Source of the DNA: a bacterium | Lineage (GTDB): Bacteria > Bacillota > Bacilli > Lactobacillales > Streptococcaceae | Direction of reading: 5' to 3' | Assembly: GCA_905221085.1 (NCBI GenBank) | Contig: CAJNBT010000003.1 | Span: forward strand, 1-64,000 | Length of the DNA stretch: 64,000 nucleotides | In this document: positions 55,201 to 64,000 of the stretch, piece after piece | How positions within the stretch are numbered: the stretch's first letter is position 1 | Layout: each line of letters begins with the position of its first letter | Notes under the pieces: generated by a model | What the model was told of the DNA's origin: nothing | Databases searched by the model: none | What the model saw: only the letters and a program-made list of their open reading frames with translations | Program-made: the position numbers and the translations under genes

Positions 55201-55530
55201 ATGACAGATACAGACCCTATCAAAAGAGCTCAGGCTTTGATTACTGACTTAAACAAAGCCTATCAAGCATGCAAACAGGCAACCGCTGACGACGTCCGCT
55301 TTCAGGAGCAATTAAACTCTATTCTTGGCTTTCTAGCAAAGGCTGAAACAGTGGATAATCGAGTCTTGATTGAACTGGAAAAATTTTACCAGACTTCCAG
55401 TCTTCTCATGGGCCTCAGTGCCCTCAATCCAGACGCTCCTACTCGCGCCGCTTGGCGAGCCTATGACCGCTTCCACTTTGACCAAGTCAAGACCAAGTTG
55501 AGCCTCTACGGTCCAACCATTATCCTGTAG
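55201..55530 (+). CDS. blpT: BlpT
   Basis: 109 residues, MTDTDPIKRAQALITDLNKA ... ALNPDAPTRAAWRAYDRFHF, all-helical and soluble. Matches the pneumococcal blpT gene at the edge of the blp locus; function unknown (older annotations call it aldolase-like without support). AAAGGAGG precedes the ATG. Confidence 0.85.
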   Translation: MTDTDPIKRAQALITDLNKAYQACKQATADDVRFQEQLNSILGFLAKAETVDNRVLIELEKFYQTSSLLMGLSALNPDAPTRAAWRAYDRFHFDQVKTKLSLYGPTIIL

Positions 55531-55591
55531 AAAATAAAAGAAGTTGAGACAAACTGAACTCAACTTCTTTTTTAATATCATATAAGCAATA

Positions 55592-56641
55592 TTAGTCCTG
55601 CATCTGACGTTTGACCTGATAAGGTAAGTACAAGACTAGTAAAACCAAACCAGCACCCAGCAAGGCTAGAAGGGCAAGTTTTTCTTGGAAGGTCACAAGG
55701 CCTACAACTAATTCCACCACTAAGACAAAACTGGTTAATCCTCGAACTACCGCCTGCAAGCCTTTTTCCTTTTGCCCCTTGTCCAGTGGAAAGAGTTGGG
55801 TCAAATACTGGTAGTCAAAGGCATGATAGAGGGCCAGTAACTGGAAGAGCAAGAGGTAGTTAAACAGCACTACCACTGCTGTCGCAATCCAAGCTTGCTC
55901 GATAAAAACCTGCGCCAGTATGGAAAGCAAGAGCAGACGGAGACTGAGGGCAAAAAGGTCTCCATTTCGTAGATAAGAACGCAGATAGAGATTTTGCCAA
56001 ATCTTCCCAGGCACCTTCTGAACAGCCTTTAGGATAAAGTCCAGATAGGCACGACGCTTGACGCTATTTGAAATTCCCTTTACCTGCGTAAAGAGGGCAA
56101 AGAAACGAAGCAAGACTTGCTTACGCTTGCTTTCTTGGGAAATGACATAGTCCCAGTTCAGTCCAGTTTCAGTGAAAAATTTGCTGGCCTTTTGACGAAA
56201 GAGGAAATATTTACCTACTCCCAATAAAAGCACATAGATTAGGAAGACAGGCAAGCCATAACCCATGGCCAAAAATAAGGGCGCAAATAACAGCAAGAAA
56301 AGGGTCTGGACAAAGAGCCAAAAGACTAGGGAAATGCCAGTTTGACACTTGAGATGGAGTTTAATTTCCTCTTCTCCGACTAAGAGAAAGAGCTTGTCAG
56401 GTGCCTCCATGTAAGTAGCAATTCCACCCCAAAGCAAAAGTAAAACAGACGTAATTCCTACAAATAAAAGGATAGGCCAATGATTTTCAGGAAAATGTTG
56501 CAAGAGTTGACTGTACTGGTAGGCTAGAAATCCCAGCAGGACAAGCAGGAACAAGACAAAGTGGTCATTGAGAACATAGCGCAGATAACCAAGACACTCC
56601 TTACGAAAAGCCTGCTTTCTCTTTAAAAACAAGTCTTTCAT
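55592..56641 (-). CDS. ecsB: EcsB-type ABC transporter permease
   Basis: 349 residues, about eight transmembrane helices and no ATPase motif. EcsB pattern: YLRYVLNDHFVLFLLVLLGF near the start, then paired helices. With EcsA it forms an exporter; in Bacillus EcsAB affects secretion and membrane-protein processing. Overlaps ecsA by 4 bp. Confidence 0.88.
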   Translation of the reverse strand: MKDLFLKRKQAFRKECLGYLRYVLNDHFVLFLLVLLGFLAYQYSQLLQHFPENHWPILLFVGITSVLLLLWGGIATYMEAPDKLFLLVGEEEIKLHLKCQTGISLVFWLFVQTLFLLLFAPLFLAMGYGLPVFLIYVLLLGVGKYFLFRQKASKFFTETGLNWDYVISQESKRKQVLLRFFALFTQVKGISNSVKRRAYLDFILKAVQKVPGKIWQNLYLRSYLRNGDLFALSLRLLLLSILAQVFIEQAWIATAVVVLFNYLLLFQLLALYHAFDYQYLTQLFPLDKGQKEKGLQAVVRGLTSFVLVVELVVGLVTFQEKLALLALLGAGLVLLVLYLPYQVKRQMQD

Positions 56642-57369
56642 AGGTCCTCCTCTTTGGTCAGAGCCAAGTAAATATCATTCAAACTAGCCTCAGGCATGTC
56701 AAAAGCCTCACGCAGTTGTGGGAGATTCCCCTTGGCACGCACCTCTCCCTTGTGGAGAATGACAAAGGCATCACACATCTTCTCCGCCGAATCCAGCACG
56801 TGGGTACTCATGAGAATAGACTTGCCTTTTTGCTTTTCCACTTCCAAAAGCTGAATCAAGTCAGAAATCGCCAGCGGATCAAGACCAAGGAAAGGCTCAT
56901 CCACGATGAAGAGACTCGGGTCCACCACAAAAGCACAGATAATCATGACCTTCTGCTTCATCCCTTTGGAGAAATGAACAGGGAACCAGTCCAATTTCTT
57001 GTCCAGACGGAACATTTTTAACAAAGGTTCTACTCGCTCAAAAGCCACTTTCTGCTCGATACCATAAGCCATAGCAACCGTTTCGATATGCTCTCTGAGG
57101 GTCAATTCCTCATACAAACTAGGCGTTTCAGGAATATAGCCAATTTGCTTGCGGTAGCTAGTCGCATCTTCTTGCAAGGTCAAACCGTTGATATTGATAG
57201 AACCACTATAAGGTGTTAACAGACCGATAATTTCATTGATGGTCGTCGATTTCCCAGCACCATTGAGACCAATCAGACCGACCAACTGCCCACTTTCGAC
57301 AGTAAAAGACACATCTTTCAAGACAGGGACATGAACATAGCCACCTGTCAGGTTTTTTATTTCTAACAT
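56638..57369 (-). CDS. ecsA: EcsA-type ABC transporter ATP-binding protein
   Basis: 243 residues. Walker A GLNGAGKST (about 36-44), signature HFSKGMKQKVMII, Walker B LFIVDEPFLGLDPL and H-loop STHVLDSAEKM. Drives EcsB. Divergent from the hit gene with a shared 67-bp promoter region. Confidence 0.93.
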   Translation of the reverse strand: MLEIKNLTGGYVHVPVLKDVSFTVESGQLVGLIGLNGAGKSTTINEIIGLLTPYSGSININGLTLQEDATSYRKQIGYIPETPSLYEELTLREHIETVAMAYGIEQKVAFERVEPLLKMFRLDKKLDWFPVHFSKGMKQKVMIICAFVVDPSLFIVDEPFLGLDPLAISDLIQLLEVEKQKGKSILMSTHVLDSAEKMCDAFVILHKGEVRAKGNLPQLREAFDMPEASLNDIYLALTKEEDL

Positions 57370-57436
57370 ATTTTCTCCAAATCTGGTATAATGTAGCTAT
57401 ATTATATCAAAATTCAATACAGTAGAGGTAGATTTT

Positions 57437-57847
57437 ATGTCAGATTGCATTTTTTGTAAAATCATCGCAGGGGAAATTCCTGCATCAAAAGTATATGAAG
57501 ATGAGCAGGTCCTTGCCTTTCTTGATATCTCTCAAGTAACGCCTGGACACACTTTGGTCGTACCAAAAGAGCACTATCGCAATCTTTTGGAAATGGACGC
57601 CACTAGCGCCAGCCAACTCTTTGCCCAAGTACCAAAAGTAGCTCAAAAAGTCATGAAAGCTACCAAGGCTGCTGGCATGAATATCATTGCCAACTGTGAA
57701 GAAATCGCAGGGCAAACCGTCTTTCATACCCACGTTCACCTCGTGCCTCGCTACAGTGCGGACGATGACCTCAAGATTAATTTTATCGCCCACGAACCAG
57801 ACTTTGACAAACTCGCTCAAGTCGCTGAAACCATCAAAAATGCCTAA
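57437..57847 (+). CDS. hit: HIT family protein
   Basis: 136 residues, CIFCKIIAGEIPASKVYEDE and the histidine triad HTHVHLVPR (about 98-106), with a Zn-binding Cys pair in CIFC. Hydrolase of adenosine nucleotide conjugates. Typical neighbour of ecsAB in Firmicutes. Confidence 0.93.
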   Translation: MSDCIFCKIIAGEIPASKVYEDEQVLAFLDISQVTPGHTLVVPKEHYRNLLEMDATSASQLFAQVPKVAQKVMKATKAAGMNIIANCEEIAGQTVFHTHVHLVPRYSADDDLKINFIAHEPDFDKLAQVAETIKNA

Positions 57848-57856
57848 GGAGTTGCC

Positions 57857-58144
57857 ATGAAATTATCCAACCTACTGCTATTTGCAGGTGCTGCAGCCGG
57901 AAGTTATCTGGTTACAAAAAATCGCCAAACCATCACAGATGAAGTCTTGAATACCACTGACCGCGTTCAAGCTATCAAGGATGATGTGGATATTATCCAA
58001 AACAGCCTGCAAATCATCGACCAACAAAAAGAACTCATCAAGGAATACCAAGAAGACCTGACTTACAAGTTTAAAGTCTTGGAAAAGGATATCCATACTA
58101 GACTAGCTGTCATCAAAGAAACACAGGAAATCGAAGATAAGTAA
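57857..58144 (+). CDS. Conserved small membrane-anchored coiled-coil protein
   Basis: 95 residues. N-terminal hydrophobic stretch LLLFAGAAAGSYLVTK then a long coiled coil (DDVDIIQNSLQIIDQQKELI). Nine bp after hit, so co-transcribed. Conserved next to hit in streptococci; function unknown (chemotaxis-like annotations are not supported). Confidence 0.8.
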   Translation: MKLSNLLLFAGAAAGSYLVTKNRQTITDEVLNTTDRVQAIKDDVDIIQNSLQIIDQQKELIKEYQEDLTYKFKVLEKDIHTRLAVIKETQEIEDK

Positions 58145-58145
58145 A

Positions 58146-58168
58146 AAGAGCCCGACGGCTCTTTTTGC
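58146..58168 (+). terminator. Terminator between hit operon and dnaJ
   Basis: Stem AAAAGAGCC/GGCTCTTTTT; A and T runs on both sides make it usable in both directions. Confidence 0.75.
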
Positions 58169-58169
58169 T

Positions 58170-59306
58170 TTATTCTCCTTCAAAGGCATCTTTAATATGG
58201 TCAAAGAAGCCCTTTTTCTTTGGATTGACTTTTAAATCACCAGCAGCTGCGAATTCTTTCAAGGCTGCTTTTTGGCGGTCGTTCAAGCCTGTCGGAGTCA
58301 CGACATTGACAGTAACGTATTGGTCCCCAACTGCACCACCACGAAGGCTCGGAGCTCCCTTACCACGTAGACGGAATTTCTTACCAGTCTGAGTGCCCTC
58401 TGGGATAACCAATTCAACATCACCGTGAACAGTTGGGATATCTACCGTATCACCAAGAGCTGCTTGGACAAAGTTGAGGTTGAGATTGTAGAAGATAGTC
58501 GTTCCTTCACGTTCAAACTTGTCGCTGGCTTCCACAGAAACCACCACGTACAAGTCACCGTATGGTCCACCGTTAAATCCTGCTTCACCCTGACCAGCTA
58601 AGCGAATTTGTTGACCTGTTTCCACACCCGCAGGGATTTTCACATGTACGCTATGGGCTTGTTTTTCATGCCCTGTTCCGTGACATGTTGTACATGGATC
58701 TTTAATTTCTTTTCCACGACCATGACAGACATCACAGGTTACTTGGCGACGCATCATACCAAGAGGAGTTTGTGTATCAACGTTAATGACACCAGCTCCA
58801 TGACAGCGTCCACAAGTGACTGGACTTGTTCCTGGCTTAGCACCAGAGCCATTACATGTACGACAGCTTGCTTCACGGTTGTATTTAACTTCTTTTTCAG
58901 CTCCAAAAATAGCTTCTTCAAAGGTCAAGTTCACACGATACTGGAGGTCATCCCCTTGACGAGGAGCGTTTGGATTGCGTGAAGCGCCCCCTCCGCCGAA
59001 GAAACTTGAGAAAATATCCTCAAAACCACCGAAGCCACCTGCACCGTTGAAACCACCGAAACCACCTGCACCACCAAAGCCACCGTTGGCACCAGCAGCA
59101 CCATATTGGTCATAGGCAGCCCGTTTTTGATCGTCACTCAAAGTCTCATAGGCTTCCTGGACTTCCTTGTACTTGTCCTCAGCACCAGGCTCCTGATTGA
59201 TATCTGGGTGATATTTTTTTGAAAGCTTACGATAAGCCTTTTTGATCTCGTCTGCCGAAGCGTTTTTGGACACCCCCAGACGATCATAAAATTCAGTATT
59301 GTTCAT
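58170..59306 (-). CDS. dnaJ: Chaperone DnaJ (Hsp40)
   Basis: 378 residues from [20 protein letters not shown] (ATG at 59306). J-domain with HPD (KYHPDI), Gly/Phe-rich linker ([16 protein letters not shown]), four CxxCxGxG zinc motifs ([41 protein letters not shown]), C-terminal substrate-binding domain. Stimulates DnaK ATPase. Confidence 0.97.
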   Translation of the reverse strand: MNNTEFYDRLGVSKNASADEIKKAYRKLSKKYHPDINQEPGAEDKYKEVQEAYETLSDDQKRAAYDQYGAAGANGGFGGAGGFGGFNGAGGFGGFEDIFSSFFGGGGASRNPNAPRQGDDLQYRVNLTFEEAIFGAEKEVKYNREASCRTCNGSGAKPGTSPVTCGRCHGAGVINVDTQTPLGMMRRQVTCDVCHGRGKEIKDPCTTCHGTGHEKQAHSVHVKIPAGVETGQQIRLAGQGEAGFNGGPYGDLYVVVSVEASDKFEREGTTIFYNLNLNFVQAALGDTVDIPTVHGDVELVIPEGTQTGKKFRLRGKGAPSLRGGAVGDQYVTVNVVTPTGLNDRQKAALKEFAAAGDLKVNPKKKGFFDHIKDAFEGE

Positions 59307-59344
59307 ACAAGATACCAAGACCGTAAAATTCGACTGAAAAATAG

Positions 59345-59385
59345 GAAATCTGACGCTGGAGCGATGCTCCTAGGCAGATTTATCT
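59345..59385. other. Long hairpin in the dnaK-dnaJ intergenic region
   Basis: Arms AAATCTG/CAGATTT and GGAGC/GCTCC form a long imperfect stem 40 bp upstream of dnaJ. Between 59400 and 59540 the minus strand also carries three spaced AAAGGAA(C/T)TGA(A/C)CC-like motifs. The gap 59307-59760 has no convincing coding frame beyond a 15-codon mini-ORF. Confidence 0.45.
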
Positions 59386-59689
59386 TTTTTCCGAGAATTT
59401 AGGTCGGGTTCAATTCCTTTCTTTTATATTGAGTAAGAAATTTGGGAACCCGTGTTCAGTTGCGAACACATTTGTTCCTTTCTTTCATATTGATGAGACA
59501 AAACCCAAACAAATCAGGGTCAGTTCCTTTTTATCGAAAAACAGAGGCTGGGTTGCAACCTCTGGATTTCTTCCTATCATTATTAACATTTAGGCAAAGC
59601 ACCGTAGAATAATAATCACTTTAGTAATTAGTCATTCTTACCGAGTTAGGCTTAACTGAGTTTCGGCTAAAAACTTCGGAAAAAAGATA

Positions 59690-59725
59690 AGCCATCTTTT
59701 GTGCATCGCACAAGGCGATGGCTTC
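59690..59725 (-). terminator. Terminator after dnaK
   Basis: Minus-strand stem AAGCCATC/GATGGCTT with an inner TTGTGC/GCACAA stem, then ATCTTTTTT. Confidence 0.7.
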
Positions 59726-59760
59726 CTATTTTTCTTTCGTTTTCTTAACGCCTCAACATC

Positions 59761-61824
<2,064 letters not shown>

Positions 61825-62340
61825 CTAGTTGTACACTACCACCATTGCTGGTCTTAGAATGCGGTCATGAAGTTTATAGCCTTTTTGGAAGACTTGTGCG
61901 ATGGTATCTGCTGAGTGCTCATCGTCTGCTGGGAGAGTTTGGATAGCCATATGGTAGTTATGGTCAAATTCACCGTCAGCTGCGATTTCTTCGATTCCTT
62001 CTTCTTTCAAAGCGTGAATCAAGCTTTCTTGCACCATCTCCAATCCTTTTTTAACGTCGTCTGTCAAACCTTCAACTGCGAGTGCACGCTCAAGGTTGTC
62101 GAGCGATGGTAAGATTGCTTTTGCCAAGTCTTGGCTACGATAACGTTGCAAGTTTTGGCGTTCTTCATTGGCACGGCGCTGGATATTTTGCATTTCCGCA
62201 TGAGCGCGAAGGTATTTATTTTCAAACTCATCTGCACGTTCATTTGCCAAGTCCAACTCAGACTGCTCAGGAGTTGTTTCTTCTACCGTTTCCACAACTT
62301 CCTCTTCTTGGATTTCTTCATTTTTTATATCTTGGGCCAT
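61825..62340 (-). CDS. grpE: Nucleotide exchange factor GrpE
   Basis: 171 residues from [20 protein letters not shown] (ATG at 62340, with GGAGG six bases upstream; a longer frame to 62364 is not needed). Acidic N-terminus, long coiled coil ([20 protein letters not shown]), C-terminal beta-wing with [20 protein letters not shown]. Releases ADP from DnaK. Confidence 0.95.
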   Translation of the reverse strand: MAQDIKNEEIQEEEVVETVEETTPEQSELDLANERADEFENKYLRAHAEMQNIQRRANEERQNLQRYRSQDLAKAILPSLDNLERALAVEGLTDDVKKGLEMVQESLIHALKEEGIEEIAADGEFDHNYHMAIQTLPADDEHSADTIAQVFQKGYKLHDRILRPAMVVVYN

Positions 62341-62366
62341 TTTCGCCTCCTTTAATGATTTCAATC

Positions 62367-63401
62367 TTAATGTACTTCATAATGATTACTGCTGAGGTAG
62401 CGGTAAAAATCTGCCAACTTCATGGTCAAAACACGATTGACTACATTGACTTGGTTGATCAATTGCTGGTAATCTAGATTAACCGGACCGATAATGGCTA
62501 GAATTCCAACTCCCCGATAAGGAATGAGGAACTTGCTACTAATCACCGCTAGGTCAGCTAGACAGGACTCTTGACTGTCCGCAACACGAACATTTTGCAT
62601 CTGATCCTCATGCAGCCCCTCACGAATCTCCAAGGCCACCTTTTGCGGTTGGTCAAAGAACTGATAGGCTGCTAGATTGGCAAAATTCAAGAGATTGACC
62701 TTGCCCGCCACCACAATGTTTTCGTTAAACATTTCTTTAAAGATGTGTTCAAAGAGATCCATGACATTGTCCGTTGTTGTAAAGTAACGCTGGATAATCT
62801 GCGGAATCTCCGTCCGAATCTTGTAGTGAATATCTAGAACGGTGTGACCGAGGAAACGCTCCTGAATGATATTCTTCAGTTTCAGCAAATCCTCCTGCAA
62901 GAAGTTCCTTGGAATCAGAAATTGACTGGTAACCGTTCGAGACTCGTCTAGGGTAAATACTGCCAAGGCTGTATGTTGCCCCAAAACAACGATATCAAAG
63001 GCTGTCAAACGTTGCCTGCTCGGCTCAACATCCAGTGCCACTACCGTACAGCCACTCAAGTCTGTCAGTAGATTAGCAGCCTCTTGCAGAATATCCTCCA
63101 ATTTGAAGAATTCCTGATCAAAGGCTTTAACAATCTCATAAACCTCATTTTCAGCCAGTCGGTCAAAATCCAATGAGTGTTTTACATAGTACTGAAAACC
63201 AGCAACACTTGGCATCCGACCACTTGAAGTATGAGCCTTTTCAAGCAAACCTTGCTTTTCTAGAGCCGCCATATCATTACGAATGGTAGCACTGCTAGAG
63301 TTAATAGACTCTTGCAAGGCTTTGGATCCGACAGGTTCGTGTGTTTTGGTAAAGATGTCAATAATGAGATTTAGAATATCCTGCTGACGCTCTGTAACCA
63401 T
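62367..63401 (-). CDS. hrcA: Heat-inducible repressor HrcA
   Basis: 344 residues from [20 protein letters not shown] (ATG at 63401 with GGAGG; usual length). Winged-helix N-terminus ([20 protein letters not shown]), GAF-like middle and inserted dimerisation region. Binds CIRCE; kept active by GroESL. Starts the hrcA-grpE-dnaK-dnaJ heat-shock cluster. Confidence 0.96.
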   Translation of the reverse strand: MVTERQQDILNLIIDIFTKTHEPVGSKALQESINSSSATIRNDMAALEKQGLLEKAHTSSGRMPSVAGFQYYVKHSLDFDRLAENEVYEIVKAFDQEFFKLEDILQEAANLLTDLSGCTVVALDVEPSRQRLTAFDIVVLGQHTALAVFTLDESRTVTSQFLIPRNFLQEDLLKLKNIIQERFLGHTVLDIHYKIRTEIPQIIQRYFTTTDNVMDLFEHIFKEMFNENIVVAGKVNLLNFANLAAYQFFDQPQKVALEIREGLHEDQMQNVRVADSQESCLADLAVISSKFLIPYRGVGILAIIGPVNLDYQQLINQVNVVNRVLTMKLADFYRYLSSNHYEVH

Positions 63402-63427
63402 CTCATCACTCCTCCCTGTCTGATCGA

Positions 63428-63454
63428 TTAGCACTCGATACACTCAAGTGCTAA
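63428..63454. promoter_or_regulatory. CIRCE operator 1 of hrcA
   Basis: TTAGCACTC, nine bases, AAGTGCTAA: one mismatch from consensus, downstream of the -10. Confidence 0.93.
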
Positions 63455-63465
63455 CTTATGATTCT

Positions 63466-63493
63466 ATTATACACCCTTAAAAGAGAATGTCAA
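63466..63493 (-). promoter_or_regulatory. hrcA operon promoter
   Basis: Minus strand TTGACA (63488-63493), 16 bp, TATAAT (63466-63471), flanked by two CIRCE elements. Confidence 0.85.
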
Positions 63494-63510
63494 GACAAAA
63501 ACTCAAAAAA

Positions 63511-63537
63511 TTAGCACTCTTTTATCAAGAGTGCTAA
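63511..63537. promoter_or_regulatory. CIRCE operator 2 of hrcA
   Basis: TTAGCACTC, nine bases, GAGTGCTAA, a perfect match upstream of the -35; as an A/T-flanked hairpin it may also terminate the gene to the right. Confidence 0.9.
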
Positions 63538-63564
63538 AAATCAGTCTGAAGACCTAGAGTCTTA

Positions 63565-64000
63565 CTACTCATCTACCTGGTATTTCCTTTTTAATCTGAA
63601 ATAACCATAGATTAGGTAAGAAATTAGAAAAGCATATAAAAGAAAAATAACAAAGAAAGACATAGAAAGATCTTCTTTAAACAAACTCATACAAACAACA
63701 AGACCACCTGAGAAAGCGGCTATACAGGAACGAAGTCTAGACCGCATAACTTCCCATCTAAGATCATTACGCATATAGACTTTCTCCTCTGAAAGTATAT
63801 CAGAAGTTGGTTTACGAAGAATTGAACAAAAACCTATTTCTATCAATTCCCAACCTCTTTTTCTAAAATCTTGCAGTTCATGCTTATACTTTTTAAGAAA
63901 TCTAGAATCATAGATACGGTAGATGACATCGTCCGGCTGACATTGGTCAAAATAGAAAAAGCCAAAACGATTCGATTTAAATTTCCAACCTTTCAAATGC
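63565..64000 (-). CDS. DUF2812-like membrane protein, 5' end outside the window
   Basis: About 144 residues visible. GWKFKSNRFGFFYFDQCQPD then DVIYRIYDSRFLKKYKHELQ and DFRKRGWELIEI match DUF2812, a cytoplasmic domain found upstream of membrane anchors in Firmicutes. Two transmembrane helices follow (AAFSGGLVVCMSLF; MSFFVIFLLYAFLISYLIYG). The frame stays open to the window edge and the only candidate start here is a TTG, so the true start lies beyond 64000. Such proteins usually pair with a PadR regulator. Confidence 0.75.
   Translation of the reverse strand, partial: HLKGWKFKSNRFGFFYFDQCQPDDVIYRIYDSRFLKKYKHELQDFRKRGWELIEIGFCSILRKPTSDILSEEKVYMRNDLRWEVMRSRLRSCIAAFSGGLVVCMSLFKEDLSMSFFVIFLLYAFLISYLIYGYFRLKRKYQVDE

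Overview
The window looks like a chromosome segment of a mitis-group Streptococcus (S. mitis / S. oralis / S. pneumoniae relatives). The grounds are housekeeping proteins of pneumococcal type (GroESL, SsbB, CTP synthase, RpoE, ValS, RbfA-InfB-YlxQ-YlxR-NusA-RimP, TrmB-CcrZ, EcsAB, HrcA-GrpE-DnaK-DnaJ), two BOX elements, a choline-binding protein with C-terminal cell-wall-binding repeats, a competence cin-box in front of ssbB, and a blp bacteriocin/immunity locus. From memory, several of these blocks lie in a different relative order from the S. pneumoniae reference, so S. mitis or S. oralis fits better than S. pneumoniae; this was not checked against a database.

Layout. Bases 1-115 hold the 5' end of a tRNA-Glu gene and its promoter (minus strand). 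Next is rlmD (minus). Between rlmD and recX lies a 12.6 kb phage satellite (PICI-like), bounded by a perfect 16-bp direct repeat (1523-1538 and 14109-14124). It has a rightward integrase and a CI-like repressor without a peptidase domain. A divergent leftward module carries small DNA-binding proteins, a VapE-type helicase, an iteron array that is probably the replication origin, and a head-morphogenesis-like protein. A cargo block (DUF4177 protein, an unknown protein, a DUF1828-type protein) lies between repressor and integrase. No terminase, portal or lysis gene is visible.

14.1-25.2 kb is core genome: recX, a DUF402 protein, queH, groEL-groES under CIRCE, ssbB, an oxidoreductase, ytpR, a thioredoxin-like protein, a choline-binding protein, pyrG with a leader resembling the CTP-sensing attenuator, and rpoE. 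25.3-31.9 kb is a defence island. It holds a restriction enzyme with a 5-methylcytosine methyltransferase, facing a very AT-rich three-gene cassette: a probable EVE/PUA-like domain fused to DUF262, a DUF3696-type AAA ATPase broken by an internal deletion, and an uncharacterised protein. The cassette resembles, as far as I recall, the Menshen-type anti-phage architecture.

32-46.7 kb is core again. A T-box leader precedes flavin reductase, acetyltransferase, P-loop kinase and valS as one operon. Then follow small conserved genes, the rbfA/infB/nusA/rimP translation-transcription operon, and trmB-ccrZ. 46.8-55.5 kb is a degenerate blp locus. It keeps blpT, blpR, blpH and the immunity end (blpX, blpY, blpZ, pncP), but the pheromone gene, both transporter genes and every intact bacteriocin gene are missing. 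The middle is a decaying tandem array of BlpR-type promoters, small membrane proteins and copies of a 134-residue membrane protein. The last 8.5 kb contains ecsAB, a HIT protein, the dnaJ-dnaK-grpE-hrcA heat-shock genes with two CIRCE operators, and a DUF2812-like gene cut by the window edge.

Links between the parts: HrcA encoded at 62.4 kb would repress both its own operon and groESL at 18.5 kb through CIRCE. BlpR/BlpH would drive the immunity array, but only if pheromone comes from neighbouring cells. The satellite would be mobilised by a helper phage that lifts repression and supplies the capsid.
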